From assembly GCF_001428485.1 (NCBI RefSeq), contig NZ_LMHS01000003.1, forward strand, positions 1,316,876-1,380,875: DNA of 64,000 bases, in the 5' to 3' direction. The notes beneath the pieces were generated by a model, which ran no database searches, was not told where the DNA came from, and was given only the letters and a program-made list of their open reading frames with translations. This DNA comes from Microbacterium sp. Root180 (GTDB taxonomy: Bacteria; Actinomycetota; Actinomycetes; Actinomycetales; Microbacteriaceae). Position numbers and translations under genes: made by a program. Shown in pieces: positions 8,614 through 18,417 of the stretch (within the stretch, counting starts at the first letter, position 1; every line of letters starts with the position of its first letter).

Positions 8614-8635
8614 CGTACAACCAAATGGTTGTACG
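8614..8635. promoter_or_regulatory. Candidate ArsR operator across the start codon
   Basis: Inverted repeat CGTACAACC-AAAT-GGTTGTACG with perfect 9-bp arms. The ATG of the regulator (8625-8627) lies in the centre, so bound repressor would block its own transcript at the very start. Confidence 0.65.
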
Positions 8636-9017
8636 AAACGAGCTGAGCGATGACGAGATCGACCGCGTGTTCCACGCACTGGCGGCAGCCACGCGGCGCG
8701 ACATCCTGCGCCGCGCCATCGAGACGGAGCACTCCGTGTCGGCACTGGCCCGCGACTACGACATGTCGTTCGCCGCGGTCCAGAAGCACGTCGCCGTGCT
8801 CGAGGCGGCCGGACTCATCGTCAAGCGGGCCGAAGGCCGCGAGCGGCTCGTCCGAGCGGATCCGGCGATGATCGCCCGGGCCCGCGCCCTGCTCGCGCGC
8901 TACGAGGAACTGTGGCGAGCGCGCATCGACCGCCTCGACGCGCTGCTGGCCGAGCCCGCCGGCGGCACCCCCGACATCCCCCACGACAACGACAACACCG
9001 ATACCCAAGGAGCATGA
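8625..9017 (+). CDS. ArsR family winged-helix regulator
   Basis: Repressor of 130 residues from ATG 8625. The winged helix begins LSDDEIDRVFHALAAATRRD, with recognition helix MSFAAVQKHVAVLEAAGLI and wing KRAEGRERLVR. There is no Cys metal site, so this belongs to the large non-metal ArsR group that commonly precedes SRPBCC genes in actinobacteria. An in-frame ATG at 8595 is possible, but the common N-terminal form of the group (MVVRxxLSDxE) and the operator position favour 8625. The stop is one base before the SRPBCC ATG, forming an operon of regulator, double AHSA1 protein and hydrolase. Confidence 0.9.
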   Translation: MVVRNELSDDEIDRVFHALAAATRRDILRRAIETEHSVSALARDYDMSFAAVQKHVAVLEAAGLIVKRAEGRERLVRADPAMIARARALLARYEELWRARIDRLDALLAEPAGGTPDIPHDNDNTDTQGA

Positions 9018-9018
9018 G

Positions 9019-9999
9019 ATGCCCGTCACCGATGTCACGACCGACCCCGAAGCCCTCACCTTCACGCTGACGGCGGAGTTCGCCGCTTCGGTGGAGCGCC
9101 TGTGGCAGGCCTTCACCGAGCCGCGACAGCTGGAGCGATTCTGGGGACCTCCCGGGTATCCCGCGACCTTCACCGAGTTCGACCTGACAGCCGGCGGTCG
9201 GGCGAGGTACCACATGACCGGCCCGAAGGGCGAGGAGTTCCACGGAGTGTGGGAGTTCCTCGAGATCGACGATCCGCGCAGTTTCAGCGCGCTCGACTCC
9301 TTCGCCGATCAGGACGGCGCCGTGGTCGCAGACCTGCCCACCTCGCGCATGGTGTTCGCGTTCGATGAGACTCCGACCGGTTCGCGTCTGGTCAACACGA
9401 CGTACTTCGAGACGGCCGAGGCTCTCGAGAAGGTCGTGGCGATGGGCATGGTCGAGGGCTCGACGATGGCGATCAACCAGCTGGACCGCGTGCTCGCCGG
9501 GCTTCGCGAGTACGCCGCCGGCAAGGGCACGCAGACCGAGATCCTCGACGACACCCACGTGCGCATCACGCGGCTTGTCGAGGGACCGATCGAGCTCGTC
9601 TGGCGCGCCCACCAGGAGCCCGAGCTGCTCAAGAAGTGGATGCTCGGCCCCGACGGGTGGCGGCTCGCCGTGGCCGAGGTCGACCCGGCGGTCGGCGGTC
9701 GCTACCGCTACGAGTGGGAACCGGTCGGCGGTGCGGACGGTCAGGCCTTCGGATTCGATGGCGAGACGCTGCTGTCGGAGGCGCCTCACCGGGCCGTGAC
9801 GACGGAGCACATGACGGGCACCGACTTCCCGTCGACGCTGAACGATCTGAACCTCGAGGAGGAGGACGGCGCCACCCTCATCACGCTCCTGATCGAGTAT
9901 CCCGACAAGGAGACGCGCGACATGGTGCTCGCCACCGGCATGACAGACGGCATGGAGGCCAGCTATGCCCGGCTCGAGCGGACGCTGGTGTCGGCATGA
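9019..9999 (+). CDS. Tandem AHSA1/SRPBCC domain protein
   Basis: A 326-residue protein made of two successive SRPBCC (AHSA1, START-like) domains, about residues 12-160 and 172-322. Each opens with the usual helix-grip pattern: FTLTAEFAASVERLWQAFTE with FWGPPGYP, and RITRLVEGPIELVWRAHQEP with KWMLGPDGW. Most family members have one domain. The fold binds hydrophobic ligands; no enzymatic residue is evident. It follows the ArsR gene directly and its stop overlaps the next hydrolase ATG (ATGA), so all three are co-expressed. The AHSA1-ArsR pairing is very common, but the ligand is generally unknown. Confidence 0.92.
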   Translation: MPVTDVTTDPEALTFTLTAEFAASVERLWQAFTEPRQLERFWGPPGYPATFTEFDLTAGGRARYHMTGPKGEEFHGVWEFLEIDDPRSFSALDSFADQDGAVVADLPTSRMVFAFDETPTGSRLVNTTYFETAEALEKVVAMGMVEGSTMAINQLDRVLAGLREYAAGKGTQTEILDDTHVRITRLVEGPIELVWRAHQEPELLKKWMLGPDGWRLAVAEVDPAVGGRYRYEWEPVGGADGQAFGFDGETLLSEAPHRAVTTEHMTGTDFPSTLNDLNLEEEDGATLITLLIEYPDKETRDMVLATGMTDGMEASYARLERTLVSA

Positions 10000-10874
10000 C
10001 GGGGAACATCACCGAGCGCACCCGCACCACCCACGTCGTGGGCGAAGGCGACGACGCGATCACCTACGACGTCCACGGCGACCTCGCCACGGCGACCGCC
10101 CAGAGGCCGGCGCTGTTCCTCTTCGCCGCGCCCATGGACGCGTCGGGGCTCGAGACACTGGCCGGCTTCTTCGGCGATCGTCCCGTCGTGACCTACGACC
10201 CGCGTGGAGCCGGTCGCAACCCTCTCGGGACGAGAGACATCACGGTCGAGCAGCACGCCGATGATCTGCACCGAGTGATCCAGGCGCTCGGCGCCGGGCC
10301 GGTGGACGCCTTCGGGTCCAGCGGCGGGGCGGTCAACCTGCTCGGCCTGCTCGCCGCCCATCCGGACGACGTGCGGATCGCCGTCGTGCACGAGCCGCCG
10401 CTCGCCGCCGGCCTCCCCGATCGCGACGCGGTGCTCGCCGTGGTCGCCGACATGAAACGCACGTACGCGGACCAGGGCGATGGCGCGGCGATGGCGAAGT
10501 TCATCCCGTTCGTGATGCTCGACGGGCCCGTGCCCGACGACTACCTCGAGCAGCCCGCCCCGGACCCGGCCATGTTCGGGATGTCGGCTGCCGACGACGG
10601 CACGCGGACGAATCCGCTGCTGCGCAACATGCCCGCGACCATCGAGTACGCCATCGACGTCGAGTCCCTGCGCCGTTTGGGCGATCGCCTCGTCGTCGCG
10701 GCGGGTGTCGAGTCCGGCGACACGTTCGCGGCGCGCGGCGCACGCTCGGTCGCCGCGGAGCTGGGAGTCCCGGTGACCGACTTCCCGAGCCATCACGGCG
10801 GCTTCACGGAGCAGCCTGGCTACCCCAGCGATCCGGCGGGATTCGCCGCCCGCCTGCGCGAAGTCCTCGGCTGA
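9996..10874 (+). CDS. Alpha/beta hydrolase
   Basis: A 292-residue alpha/beta hydrolase. It has a core strand with RPALFLFAAPMD, a second loop TYDPRGAGRNPLG, a nucleophile elbow AFGSSGGAVN (GXSXG) and a likely catalytic His in FPSHHGGFTEQPGYP. ATG 9996 overlaps the AHSA1 stop. It is unrelated in sequence detail to the divergent hydrolase at 7791-8489. A detoxification or lactone/ester hydrolysis role under the ArsR regulator is plausible but unproven. Confidence 0.88.
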   Translation: MTGNITERTRTTHVVGEGDDAITYDVHGDLATATAQRPALFLFAAPMDASGLETLAGFFGDRPVVTYDPRGAGRNPLGTRDITVEQHADDLHRVIQALGAGPVDAFGSSGGAVNLLGLLAAHPDDVRIAVVHEPPLAAGLPDRDAVLAVVADMKRTYADQGDGAAMAKFIPFVMLDGPVPDDYLEQPAPDPAMFGMSAADDGTRTNPLLRNMPATIEYAIDVESLRRLGDRLVVAAGVESGDTFAARGARSVAAELGVPVTDFPSHHGGFTEQPGYPSDPAGFAARLREVLG

Positions 10875-10883
10875 TCGCCGAGG
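10865..10883 (+). terminator. Short hairpin over the hydrolase stop codon
   Basis: CCTCGGC-TGATC-GCCGAGG, a 7-bp stem between convergent genes; it contains the TGA. A second palindrome, GTCAGGCCTGAC at 10892-10903, covers the desaturase stop. Both are weak bidirectional ends without T-runs. Confidence 0.45.
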
Positions 10884-10892
10884 CCCCGAGGG

Positions 10893-12062
10893 TCAGGCCT
10901 GACGGAAGCGGTTCACCATCGGGCAGTCGAACGGGTCGCGCGCGGCGAGGCCGACGCGGTTGAGGTAGGCGATGACGATCGCGTACGACTCGATCAGGCT
11001 GGTCTCGGTGTAGGGCACGCCGCGCGTGCGGCACTGCTCCATCACGATCTCGCGCGTCTTGGCGAGGTACGGGCGCGCCATGCTCGGGAAGAGGTGGTGC
11101 TCCACCTGGTAGTTCAGGCCGCCCATGAGCGTGGTCGCCCACCACCCGCCGCGGATGTTGCGGGAGGTGCGCACCTGCTTCGAGAAGAAGTCGAGCTTCG
11201 CATCGGCGGCGATGATCGGCATCCCCTTGTGGTTCGGGGCGAAGGACGCGCCCATGTACACGCCGAAGACCGCCAGCTGCACGCCGAGGAACGCGAACGC
11301 CATGCCGACGGGAAGGAACAGGAAGATCGGCGTGAGGTAGAGCGAGAACCGCATCGCGATGAGGCCGAGCTCGATCCAGCGGCCCTTCACCTCGCCGCGT
11401 GAGAAGAGGTGCTTCAGGCCGAGGGCGTGGAGGTTGGCGCCTTCGAGGGTGAGGAGCGGGAAGAACAGCCACCCCTGCTTGCGGGTGATCAGCGCGCCGA
11501 GGCGGCTCACCTTCGCGGCATCCTCCTCGAGGAAGCGGATGGTGTCGACCTCGATGTCGGGGTCCTTGCCCACCCGGTTCGGGTTCGCGTGGTGGCGGTT
11601 GTGCTTGTTGTTCCACCAGGAGAGGCTGATGCCCACGACGCCGGCGGCGAGGAATCGACCCAGCCGGTCGTTCGCGGGGCCGGACACGAGGATCTGCCGG
11701 TGGGCGGCCTCGTGCGCGAGGAACGCGACCTGCGTGAAGATGATGCCGAGAGCGCCGGCGATGAGGAGCTGGTACCAGGTGTCGCCCAGCAGGATGAATC
11801 CGGTGACCGCTCCGCCGAAGGCGAGAACGAGAGCGACGCCGACGATCGCGTAGAACCAGCGCGCACGCTGCAGCAGCCCCGTCTCGCGCACGACCTGCGA
11901 GACCTCCGTGTACGCGCGTGCGACGGGAGGGAAGGTCTCCGCACTGGCATACGTCTGGCGCACGGCGCCGAGACGAGCTTCGGTCGGTGCGACTGCTGTG
12001 ATTGTGGCGATGATGCACCTGCTCTGGTTCGGATGCCGACCGCCTGGTCGACGCGGAGCCAC
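10893..12062 (-). CDS. Membrane fatty acid desaturase
   Basis: Di-iron acyl desaturase of the inner membrane, introducing a double bond into acyl chains with oxygen and an electron donor. Three His boxes are visible: HEAAHRQ, HNRHHANPN and VEHHLFPS, the last with the Gln-type context NYQVEHH of front-end or acyl-lipid enzymes. Four hydrophobic segments flank them. The start is uncertain: GTG 12062 opens the frame but has no ribosome site. The likely mature N terminus (ATITAVAPTEARLG) follows AGCAGGTGCATCATC, which has no in-frame ATG, GTG or TTG. The adjacent GTG 12018 is out of frame. Either a non-standard ATC start or a longer N terminus is used. Confidence 0.88.
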   Translation of the reverse strand: MAPRRPGGRHPNQSRCIIATITAVAPTEARLGAVRQTYASAETFPPVARAYTEVSQVVRETGLLQRARWFYAIVGVALVLAFGGAVTGFILLGDTWYQLLIAGALGIIFTQVAFLAHEAAHRQILVSGPANDRLGRFLAAGVVGISLSWWNNKHNRHHANPNRVGKDPDIEVDTIRFLEEDAAKVSRLGALITRKQGWLFFPLLTLEGANLHALGLKHLFSRGEVKGRWIELGLIAMRFSLYLTPIFLFLPVGMAFAFLGVQLAVFGVYMGASFAPNHKGMPIIAADAKLDFFSKQVRTSRNIRGGWWATTLMGGLNYQVEHHLFPSMARPYLAKTREIVMEQCRTRGVPYTETSLIESYAIVIAYLNRVGLAARDPFDCPMVNRFRQA

Positions 12063-12179
12063 TGGCGGATGCCGTCGCTGAGGCTCACACTACGCCTGTG
12101 CGTATGGCCCGATCGGAATGCACGGGTGGTTCACCGAGCTCTCGGAGGCGGCACACATCACGGAGTCGCCGGAGACCCG

Positions 12180-12851
12180 TCAGCTGCTCACCAGCTGGAC
12201 GGTCCCGATCACGACGAGCAGGGCGCCGATCAGCGCGGCCAGGATGCGCAGCACGGTGGAGGCGTGCTCGACGAGATAGCGGCGGAGGCGCTCCAGCCCC
12301 GGTCGCACGTTGCTCTTGCCGACGGCGTACACGAGCACCAGTCCGGCCACCGTCGAGGCGCCGACAACCGTGACCACCACGACGATCGTCACGCTCGCGG
12401 CGAGATCGAGAGACGCGGCCCCGATCGCCAGCCCCGCCGCGATCGTCAGGACGATGTTCTTCGGCCGGACGTTCATCATGAGGCCGAACGCGAACGCGCG
12501 GGGTCCCGACATCGAGGTGAGGCCGGAGAGGCTGCTGCGGCCGGACGACACGGACCGTTCGCCGCGCCGACCGGCGAAGAGCGCGGTGCCGAGGAGGATG
12601 ACGCCGATCGCGATCTCCGCCACATGCGCCCACGGCGGGAATGGGACGCGTGCCTCGTGCGGTGTGAGTTTGGCGCTGACGGTGAACACCGCGACGAGGA
12701 GTAGCAGGCCGACCGCCCACCCGCTGGTGAACGCCACGCTGCGCCTCATCGGGTCAGGAGCGAGGAGCAGCACCAGCACCGCGACGATCGGGAACACGCT
12801 CAGCGCGATCGCCACCGCGATCGGCAGCGTGTACCAGAGCACCGTGCTCAT
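12180..12851 (-). CDS. GAP/Sap family membrane protein (LysE-like)
   Basis: A 223-residue integral membrane protein with about six hydrophobic segments. It starts MSTVLWYTLPIAVAIALSVF and contains MMNVRPKNIVLTIAAGLAIG, a conserved loop of the Sap (sulfolipid-addressing, GAP) family within the LysE-like superfamily. A small-molecule or lipid export role is expected, but the substrate is not predictable. ATG 12851 has a weak upstream CAGGAG. The spacer at 12063-12179, between this gene and the desaturase, shows no gene or clear motif. Confidence 0.82.
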   Translation of the reverse strand: MSTVLWYTLPIAVAIALSVFPIVAVLVLLLAPDPMRRSVAFTSGWAVGLLLLVAVFTVSAKLTPHEARVPFPPWAHVAEIAIGVILLGTALFAGRRGERSVSSGRSSLSGLTSMSGPRAFAFGLMMNVRPKNIVLTIAAGLAIGAASLDLAASVTIVVVVTVVGASTVAGLVLVYAVGKSNVRPGLERLRRYLVEHASTVLRILAALIGALLVVIGTVQLVSS

Positions 12852-12980
12852 CCCCGGCCAGACTCCTGTCTCCCTCGCAGTGTGCGGGGGCGCGTGATCA
12901 TCCTGCCGTACTGGGGTGCACTGCGCCCGCCGCAGCGGCGATCTGCCGCCGGCGATCGCGGAGTGCCGACTCCTCCCGCG

Positions 12981-12986
12981 TACGAT
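12981..12986 (+). promoter_or_regulatory. -10 box TACGAT, leaderless start of terC
   Basis: TACGAT, six-base spacer GGCTCC, then GTG 12993. Confidence 0.55.
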
Positions 12987-12992
12987 GGCTCC

Positions 12993-13892
<900 letters not shown>

Positions 13893-13938
13893 CGCCCATC
13901 ATCGGGTGACGGGATGCCGCTAGCCTGAGCGTCGGGAG

Positions 13939-14499
13939 GTGATCCCCATCCTGAACCTCGACTACGGACGCGATCTCGTGATGATCGCCGTCATCTTCAG
14001 CGGTGCCGCGTTCGTATGGGCGGGGTGGGCGCAGGAGCGGCCCCCGAGGGGCGCCCTCTGGCGGATCGTCCTCGTGCTGCTGCAGCTGATCGCCTTGGCG
14101 ATCCTCGCGTTCGGGATCCCGATCGCCGTCCAGCACTGGGAGACCCCCACTGCCCTCGCCTCCGCGAGCAACGCTCTCGTCTGGTACATCGTGGTGTTCT
14201 GGCTCGAGGTGATCGCGATCGTCGGCTTCTCGATCTACTTCGTGAGGACCGGCCGCGGCGCTCTCATCGCTCCGCTGGTGCTGACCGTCGTCGGGCTCCA
14301 CTTCGTCCCACTCGCGTTCGTCTTCGCGCAGTGGATCCTGCTGATCGCGGCCGTCCTGCTGACGGCGGCCGGGGTGGGTGCGGTCTTCCTGCCGCAGCGC
14401 ACCGCGGCACCCAGCTTCTGGTCGGGCATCCTCGCGGCGCCGATCCTGCTCGCACTCGCAGCCGTGTGCCTGTCGGCAGGCGTCGGCGCGCTGGCCTGA
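13939..14499 (+). CDS. Six-span membrane protein, unknown function
   Basis: A 186-residue hydrophobic protein with about six membrane segments and very short loops, beginning MIPILNLDYGRDLVMIAVIF. No catalytic or transport motif is evident. GTG 13939 lies directly after GGGAG and 12 bases after a possible -10 TAGCCT (13921-13926), so the exact start is open. It sits between terC and the convergent kdpE gene. I do not recognise the family. Confidence 0.65.
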   Translation: MIPILNLDYGRDLVMIAVIFSGAAFVWAGWAQERPPRGALWRIVLVLLQLIALAILAFGIPIAVQHWETPTALASASNALVWYIVVFWLEVIAIVGFSIYFVRTGRGALIAPLVLTVVGLHFVPLAFVFAQWILLIAAVLLTAAGVGAVFLPQRTAAPSFWSGILAAPILLALAAVCLSAGVGALA

Positions 14500-14528
14500 C
14501 GAGGCCGCCGGCGCCCGCGCCCGTCGAC

Positions 14529-15209
14529 TCAGGCGGGGTCGAGTACCAACCGGTAGCCCATGCCGGACTCGGTCAGCAGGTGCCGCGGATGGGCGGGGTC
14601 TGCCTCGAGCTTCTTGCGCAGTTGCGACAGGTACAGCCGCAGATAGCCGGTGTCGGTGACCTGCTCCGTGCCCCAGATGTCCTTGAGCAGAGCCTGCCGC
14701 GTCACCAGGGCGCCCGCGTTGCGAGCGAGGAACTCCAGGATGCGCCACTCCGTCGGCGTCAGGTGGACCGGCGCCCCGTCGCGGGTGACGAGCTTCGCCG
14801 CGAGGTCCACGCTGACGTCGCCGAACGACACCACGGGCTCGTTCGCGCTCGCCGCGGTGCGTCGTGACAGGGCGCGCAGCCGCGCGAGCAGCTCGTCGAT
14901 CTGGAACGGCTTGGTGACGTAGTCGTCAGCTCCGGCATCCAGCGCCTCCACCTTATCGGCGGAGCCGGTGCGACCCGACACGACGATGATCGGCACGGCG
15001 GTCCACCCGCGCAGTGCCTCGATCACGCGCAGGCCGTCGAGTCGCGGCATCCCGAGGTCCACCATCACGATGTCGGGATGCTCCTTCGCGGCGAGGGCGA
15101 TCGCGGCCTGCCCGTCCGGGGCGGCCACGACGGCGTAGCCGTGCGCGGCCAGGGTGATCCGCAGCGCGCGCACGAGCTGCGGATCGTCATCGGCGATGAG
15201 GATCTTCAC
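14529..15209 (-). CDS. kdpE: Response regulator KdpE
   Basis: OmpR-class response regulator of 226 residues. The receiver domain begins MKILIADDDPQLVRAL, has phospho-acceptor Asp 51 in DIVMVDLGMPRLDG and the conserved Lys in YVTKPFQIDE. The C-terminal winged helix (about 125-222) includes HLTPTEWRILEFLARN. Phosphorylated by KdpD, it activates the kdp operon when potassium is low or osmotic stress is high. The ATG overlaps the KdpD stop by four bases, so the pair is coupled and stands at the end of the FABCDE order. Confidence 0.96.
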   Translation of the reverse strand: MKILIADDDPQLVRALRITLAAHGYAVVAAPDGQAAIALAAKEHPDIVMVDLGMPRLDGLRVIEALRGWTAVPIIVVSGRTGSADKVEALDAGADDYVTKPFQIDELLARLRALSRRTAASANEPVVSFGDVSVDLAAKLVTRDGAPVHLTPTEWRILEFLARNAGALVTRQALLKDIWGTEQVTDTGYLRLYLSQLRKKLEADPAHPRHLLTESGMGYRLVLDPA

Positions 15210-17725
15210 CGGTCTCCTCCGGAATCGGATGCGGCCACCGGGAGCGCGATCACCATCGTGAGTCCCCCACCCGGGGTGTCTTCGGGCGTGAGCGTACCGC
15301 CCATGCCCTCGGTGAACCCCTTCGACAGGGCCAGGCCGAGGCCGAGACCCGTGGTGTTGTCGACGTCGCCCAGGCGCTGGAAGGGGGCGAACATGTCCTC
15401 GCGTCGCTCCGGAGAGATCCCCGGGCCCCGGTCGACGACACGGATCTCCGCCGTTCCGCCCAGCTGGCTGGTCCCGACCCGCACCCGGGCACCCACGGGG
15501 GAATGGCGCAGGGCGTTGGCGAGCACGTTCACCAGCACGCGCTGCAGCAGAACCGCGTCGGCGAGCACGGCGGGGAGGCCGGGATCCAGCGCGAGCTCGA
15601 CCGCCTCGGGCCCGGCGCCGAGCTCATCGAGCGCCGCGGTGACGACGCCGGCGGAGTCCACCTCGCCGACCGAGACTGCGAGCACGCCCGCCTGGACCCG
15701 GCTGACGTCGAGCAGGTCCGTCACGAGGGCGGAGAGCGTGCCCAGCGATTCGTCCGCTGTCTCGAGCAGCTCGGCGCGATCCGACGCCGACAGCCCAGGA
15801 CCGGCGGCCCGGATCCCGCCGATCGCCGCCACGGCGGCGGCGAGCGGGCGGCGCAGATCGTGGCTGACGGCCGACAGGAGCGCCGAGCGCACCTGGTCGG
15901 TCTCGGCCAGCGCACCCGCCTCACGCGCGGTCTCGGCCAGGTCGGTGTGCTCGAGGGCCGCCGCGAGCTGCGCGACGATCGCATCGAGGAGCCGACGCTC
16001 GGACGCGTCGAGCGTGTGTCCGTGCAGCTCGAGCGTCGCGCGTGGTCCGCCGCCGGACATCCAGCCCACGGACACGGGCTCGTACCGGCCGTCGCGCACC
16101 GGTTCGCCGTCGGTCGCGAGCACACGCCCGTCGGCGGCGACCAGTCGCACCCCGGCGAGGCCGAGCGACTCGCGCGTGCGGCTGACCATCGCCGGGATGG
16201 CGCTCTGGCCGCGCAGCACGCTGCCCGCCACGGTCGCCAGGAGCTCGGACTCCGCCGCCGAGCGGCGGGCGGCGCGCGCCGCCCGCGCTGCCCGGTCGAC
16301 GATGAAGCTCACCAGCACGGCGATCACGACGTACAGCGCGATGGCCCACGCGTTGCGGGGGTCGGCGATGGTGATGGTGTGGAACGGCTCGACGAAGAAG
16401 TAGTTCAGGGTGAGCCCCGACATCACGGCGGCGAAGACCGCCGGCCAGATCCCTCCGACGAGCGCCACCACGACCACGAGCAGCTGGTAGGCGAGAACGT
16501 CGCTGGTGATCGTCTCCTCGGTGCGCGTGGCCACGAGCAGCCACGTCAGCAGGGGACCGCCGATCAGCGCGACCGCGAACCCCAGCGCCCGCCTCTTGAC
16601 ACTCAGTGCGCCGCCGGTGAGGCGGGGCAGCAGGTGCCGGCCGCCGGCCGCGGAGTGCGTCACCATGTGCACGTCGATGTCGCCGGACTCGCGGATCACG
16701 GTGGCGCCGATGCCGGGCCCGGTGAGGGCGGTGGCGAGGCGGCCGCGGCGGCTCGCGCCCATCACGAGCTGCGTCGCGTCGACCGATCGTGCGAACTCAA
16801 CGAGGGTGCGCGGGATGTCGTCCCCGACCACCTGGTGGTACGTGCCGCCGAGCGACTCGACGAGGGCCCGCTGCTCGGCGAGCGCACCGGGGTCGCCCTC
16901 GCGCAGACCGTCCTGGCCCGAGACGTGCACGGCGAGGAGCCGTCCCCCCGCCGAGCGCGCGGCGATGCGGGCGCCGCGACGGAGAAGCGTCGCACCCTCG
17001 TCGCCCCCGGTGAGGGCGACCACGACCCGCTCCCGCGCCTGCCAGCTGCCGTCGATGCCGTGTTCGGCGCGGTAGCTGCGCAGGGCGCTGTCGACCTCGT
17101 CGGCGAGCCACAGCAGGGCGAGCTCGCGCAGGGCGGTCAGGTTGCCCAGGCGGAAGTAATTCGACAGCGCCGCATCGATGCGGTCCGCCGGGTAGACGAG
17201 CCCACCGGACAGCCGGTCGCGCAGGGACTGCGGGGCCAGGTCGACGAGTTCGATCTGGTCGGCGGCCCGGACGACGGCATCCGGAATCGTCTCGCGCTGG
17301 GTGACGCCCGTGATCTGCTCGACCACCCCGTTGAGGGACTCGATGTGCTGCACGTTGACGGTCGTGATGACGTCGATGCCTTCGTCGAGGATCAGCTCGA
17401 CGTCCTGCCAGCGCTTCGCGTTCGGCGAGCCGGGCGCGTTGGTGTGGGCGAGTTCGTCGATGAGGGCGATGTCGGGATGACGCGCGAGCACCGCATCGAC
17501 GTCGAGCTCGGGCAGCTCGACTCCGCGATACGACACGAGAGCGCGCGGCACGAGTTCGAGCCCGTCGGTCTTGCGGGCCGTGGCGGCGCGGCCGTGGGTC
17601 TCGACGAAGCCGATGACCACGTCGCGGCCCTCGGCCGAGAGCCGGCTGCCCTCCTCGAGCATCTCGAAGGTCTTGCCGACTCCGGGCGCGCCGCCGAGCA
17701 GGACTCTGAGCTTCCCGCGCTTCAC
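15206..17725 (-). CDS. kdpD: Sensor histidine kinase KdpD
   Basis: Membrane sensor kinase of 839 residues. In order: the KdpD N-terminal domain with Walker A GGAPGVGKT and DELAHTNAPGS; a universal-stress-protein domain (about 240-360); four closely spaced membrane helices (about 385-490); a GAF-like region; a HisKA domain with the phospho-His in SAVSHDLRRPLAAA; and an HATPase with NVLANALRHS and GLGLGLALSKGF. It controls KdpE phosphorylation in response to potassium. GTG 17725 follows a -10 TAGGGT by six bases, so kdpDE appears to have its own leaderless promoter 59 bases after kdpC. Confidence 0.96.
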   Translation of the reverse strand: MKRGKLRVLLGGAPGVGKTFEMLEEGSRLSAEGRDVVIGFVETHGRAATARKTDGLELVPRALVSYRGVELPELDVDAVLARHPDIALIDELAHTNAPGSPNAKRWQDVELILDEGIDVITTVNVQHIESLNGVVEQITGVTQRETIPDAVVRAADQIELVDLAPQSLRDRLSGGLVYPADRIDAALSNYFRLGNLTALRELALLWLADEVDSALRSYRAEHGIDGSWQARERVVVALTGGDEGATLLRRGARIAARSAGGRLLAVHVSGQDGLREGDPGALAEQRALVESLGGTYHQVVGDDIPRTLVEFARSVDATQLVMGASRRGRLATALTGPGIGATVIRESGDIDVHMVTHSAAGGRHLLPRLTGGALSVKRRALGFAVALIGGPLLTWLLVATRTEETITSDVLAYQLLVVVVALVGGIWPAVFAAVMSGLTLNYFFVEPFHTITIADPRNAWAIALYVVIAVLVSFIVDRAARAARAARRSAAESELLATVAGSVLRGQSAIPAMVSRTRESLGLAGVRLVAADGRVLATDGEPVRDGRYEPVSVGWMSGGGPRATLELHGHTLDASERRLLDAIVAQLAAALEHTDLAETAREAGALAETDQVRSALLSAVSHDLRRPLAAAVAAIGGIRAAGPGLSASDRAELLETADESLGTLSALVTDLLDVSRVQAGVLAVSVGEVDSAGVVTAALDELGAGPEAVELALDPGLPAVLADAVLLQRVLVNVLANALRHSPVGARVRVGTSQLGGTAEIRVVDRGPGISPERREDMFAPFQRLGDVDNTTGLGLGLALSKGFTEGMGGTLTPEDTPGGGLTMVIALPVAASDSGGDR

Positions 17726-17731
17726 GTGCTC

Positions 17732-17737
17732 ACCCTA
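17732..17737 (-). promoter_or_regulatory. -10 box TAGGGT before kdpD
   Basis: Six-base spacer to GTG 17725. It suggests kdpDE can be transcribed apart from kdpFABC. Confidence 0.45.
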
Positions 17738-17784
17738 CGACTTCCGGTGAGACGTGCGCGGACGGATGCCGCGGCCACCGCGTC

Positions 17785-18399
17785 TCATCGTTCGAGCTCG
17801 TCGAGGGCGAGGTTGAGCGACAGCACGTTCACCCGCGGCTCGCCGAGGAACCCGAGGTCGCGCCCTTCGGTGTGCTGCGCGACGAGTGCACCCACCTCGG
17901 CTTCCGTGAGCCCGCGCTCGGCTGCGATCCGCGGGATCTGCAGCTCGGCGTAGGCGGGGCTGATGTGGGGATCGAGTCCCGACCCGGACGCCGTGACGGC
18001 GTCCGCGGGGATGGCGCCGACGGGGACGTGCTCAGTCGCCTCGATCGCCGCCTGGCGATCCTCGATCGCAGCGATGAGGTCGGCGTTCTCGGGGCCGAGA
18101 TTGGACCCGCTCGACGCGCCTCCGTCATATCCGTCCCCCGCCGCGGACGGACGGGACTGGAAATAGCCCGGGAGCGGGGCACCCGCGGCATCCGTGAAGT
18201 CCTGGCCGATGAGCGCGGACCCGACGGTCTCGCCGCGCGCGTCCTGCACGAGCGAGCCGTTCGACTGCCAGGGCAGGGCGAGCTGCCCGACGGCGGTGAT
18301 GAGCAGCGTGTAGCCGACGCCGAGCACGAGGGTGAAGACGAGCATCGCGCGGAGGGCGACGCCGGTGGTGCGCGCGGTGGCGCGGGTGTCTGTGGACAT
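17785..18399 (-). CDS. kdpC: Potassium-transporting ATPase subunit KdpC
   Basis: Single-span subunit (204 residues) that stabilises the KdpFABC pump and raises ATP affinity. One N-terminal membrane helix (about 15-38, LRAMLVFTLVLGVGYTLLIT) precedes a periplasmic domain with the family blocks FQSRPSAAGDGYDGGASSGS, SGLDPHISPAYAELQ and EPRVNVLSLNLAL. Length is normal. It lies 18 bases downstream of kdpB. Confidence 0.96.
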   Translation of the reverse strand: MSTDTRATARTTGVALRAMLVFTLVLGVGYTLLITAVGQLALPWQSNGSLVQDARGETVGSALIGQDFTDAAGAPLPGYFQSRPSAAGDGYDGGASSGSNLGPENADLIAAIEDRQAAIEATEHVPVGAIPADAVTASGSGLDPHISPAYAELQIPRIAAERGLTEAEVGALVAQHTEGRDLGFLGEPRVNVLSLNLALDELER

Positions 18400-18417
18400 T
18401 CCGATGTCTCCTTGGGG

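Noticed and set aside
10804..12018. 404-codon frame overlapping the desaturase
   Set aside because: It lacks the His boxes, which are all in the other frame; low-complexity Arg-rich product.
15503..17953. Very long plus-strand open frame opposite kdpD
   Set aside because: Same antisense effect; the real gene is kdpD with all motifs in order.
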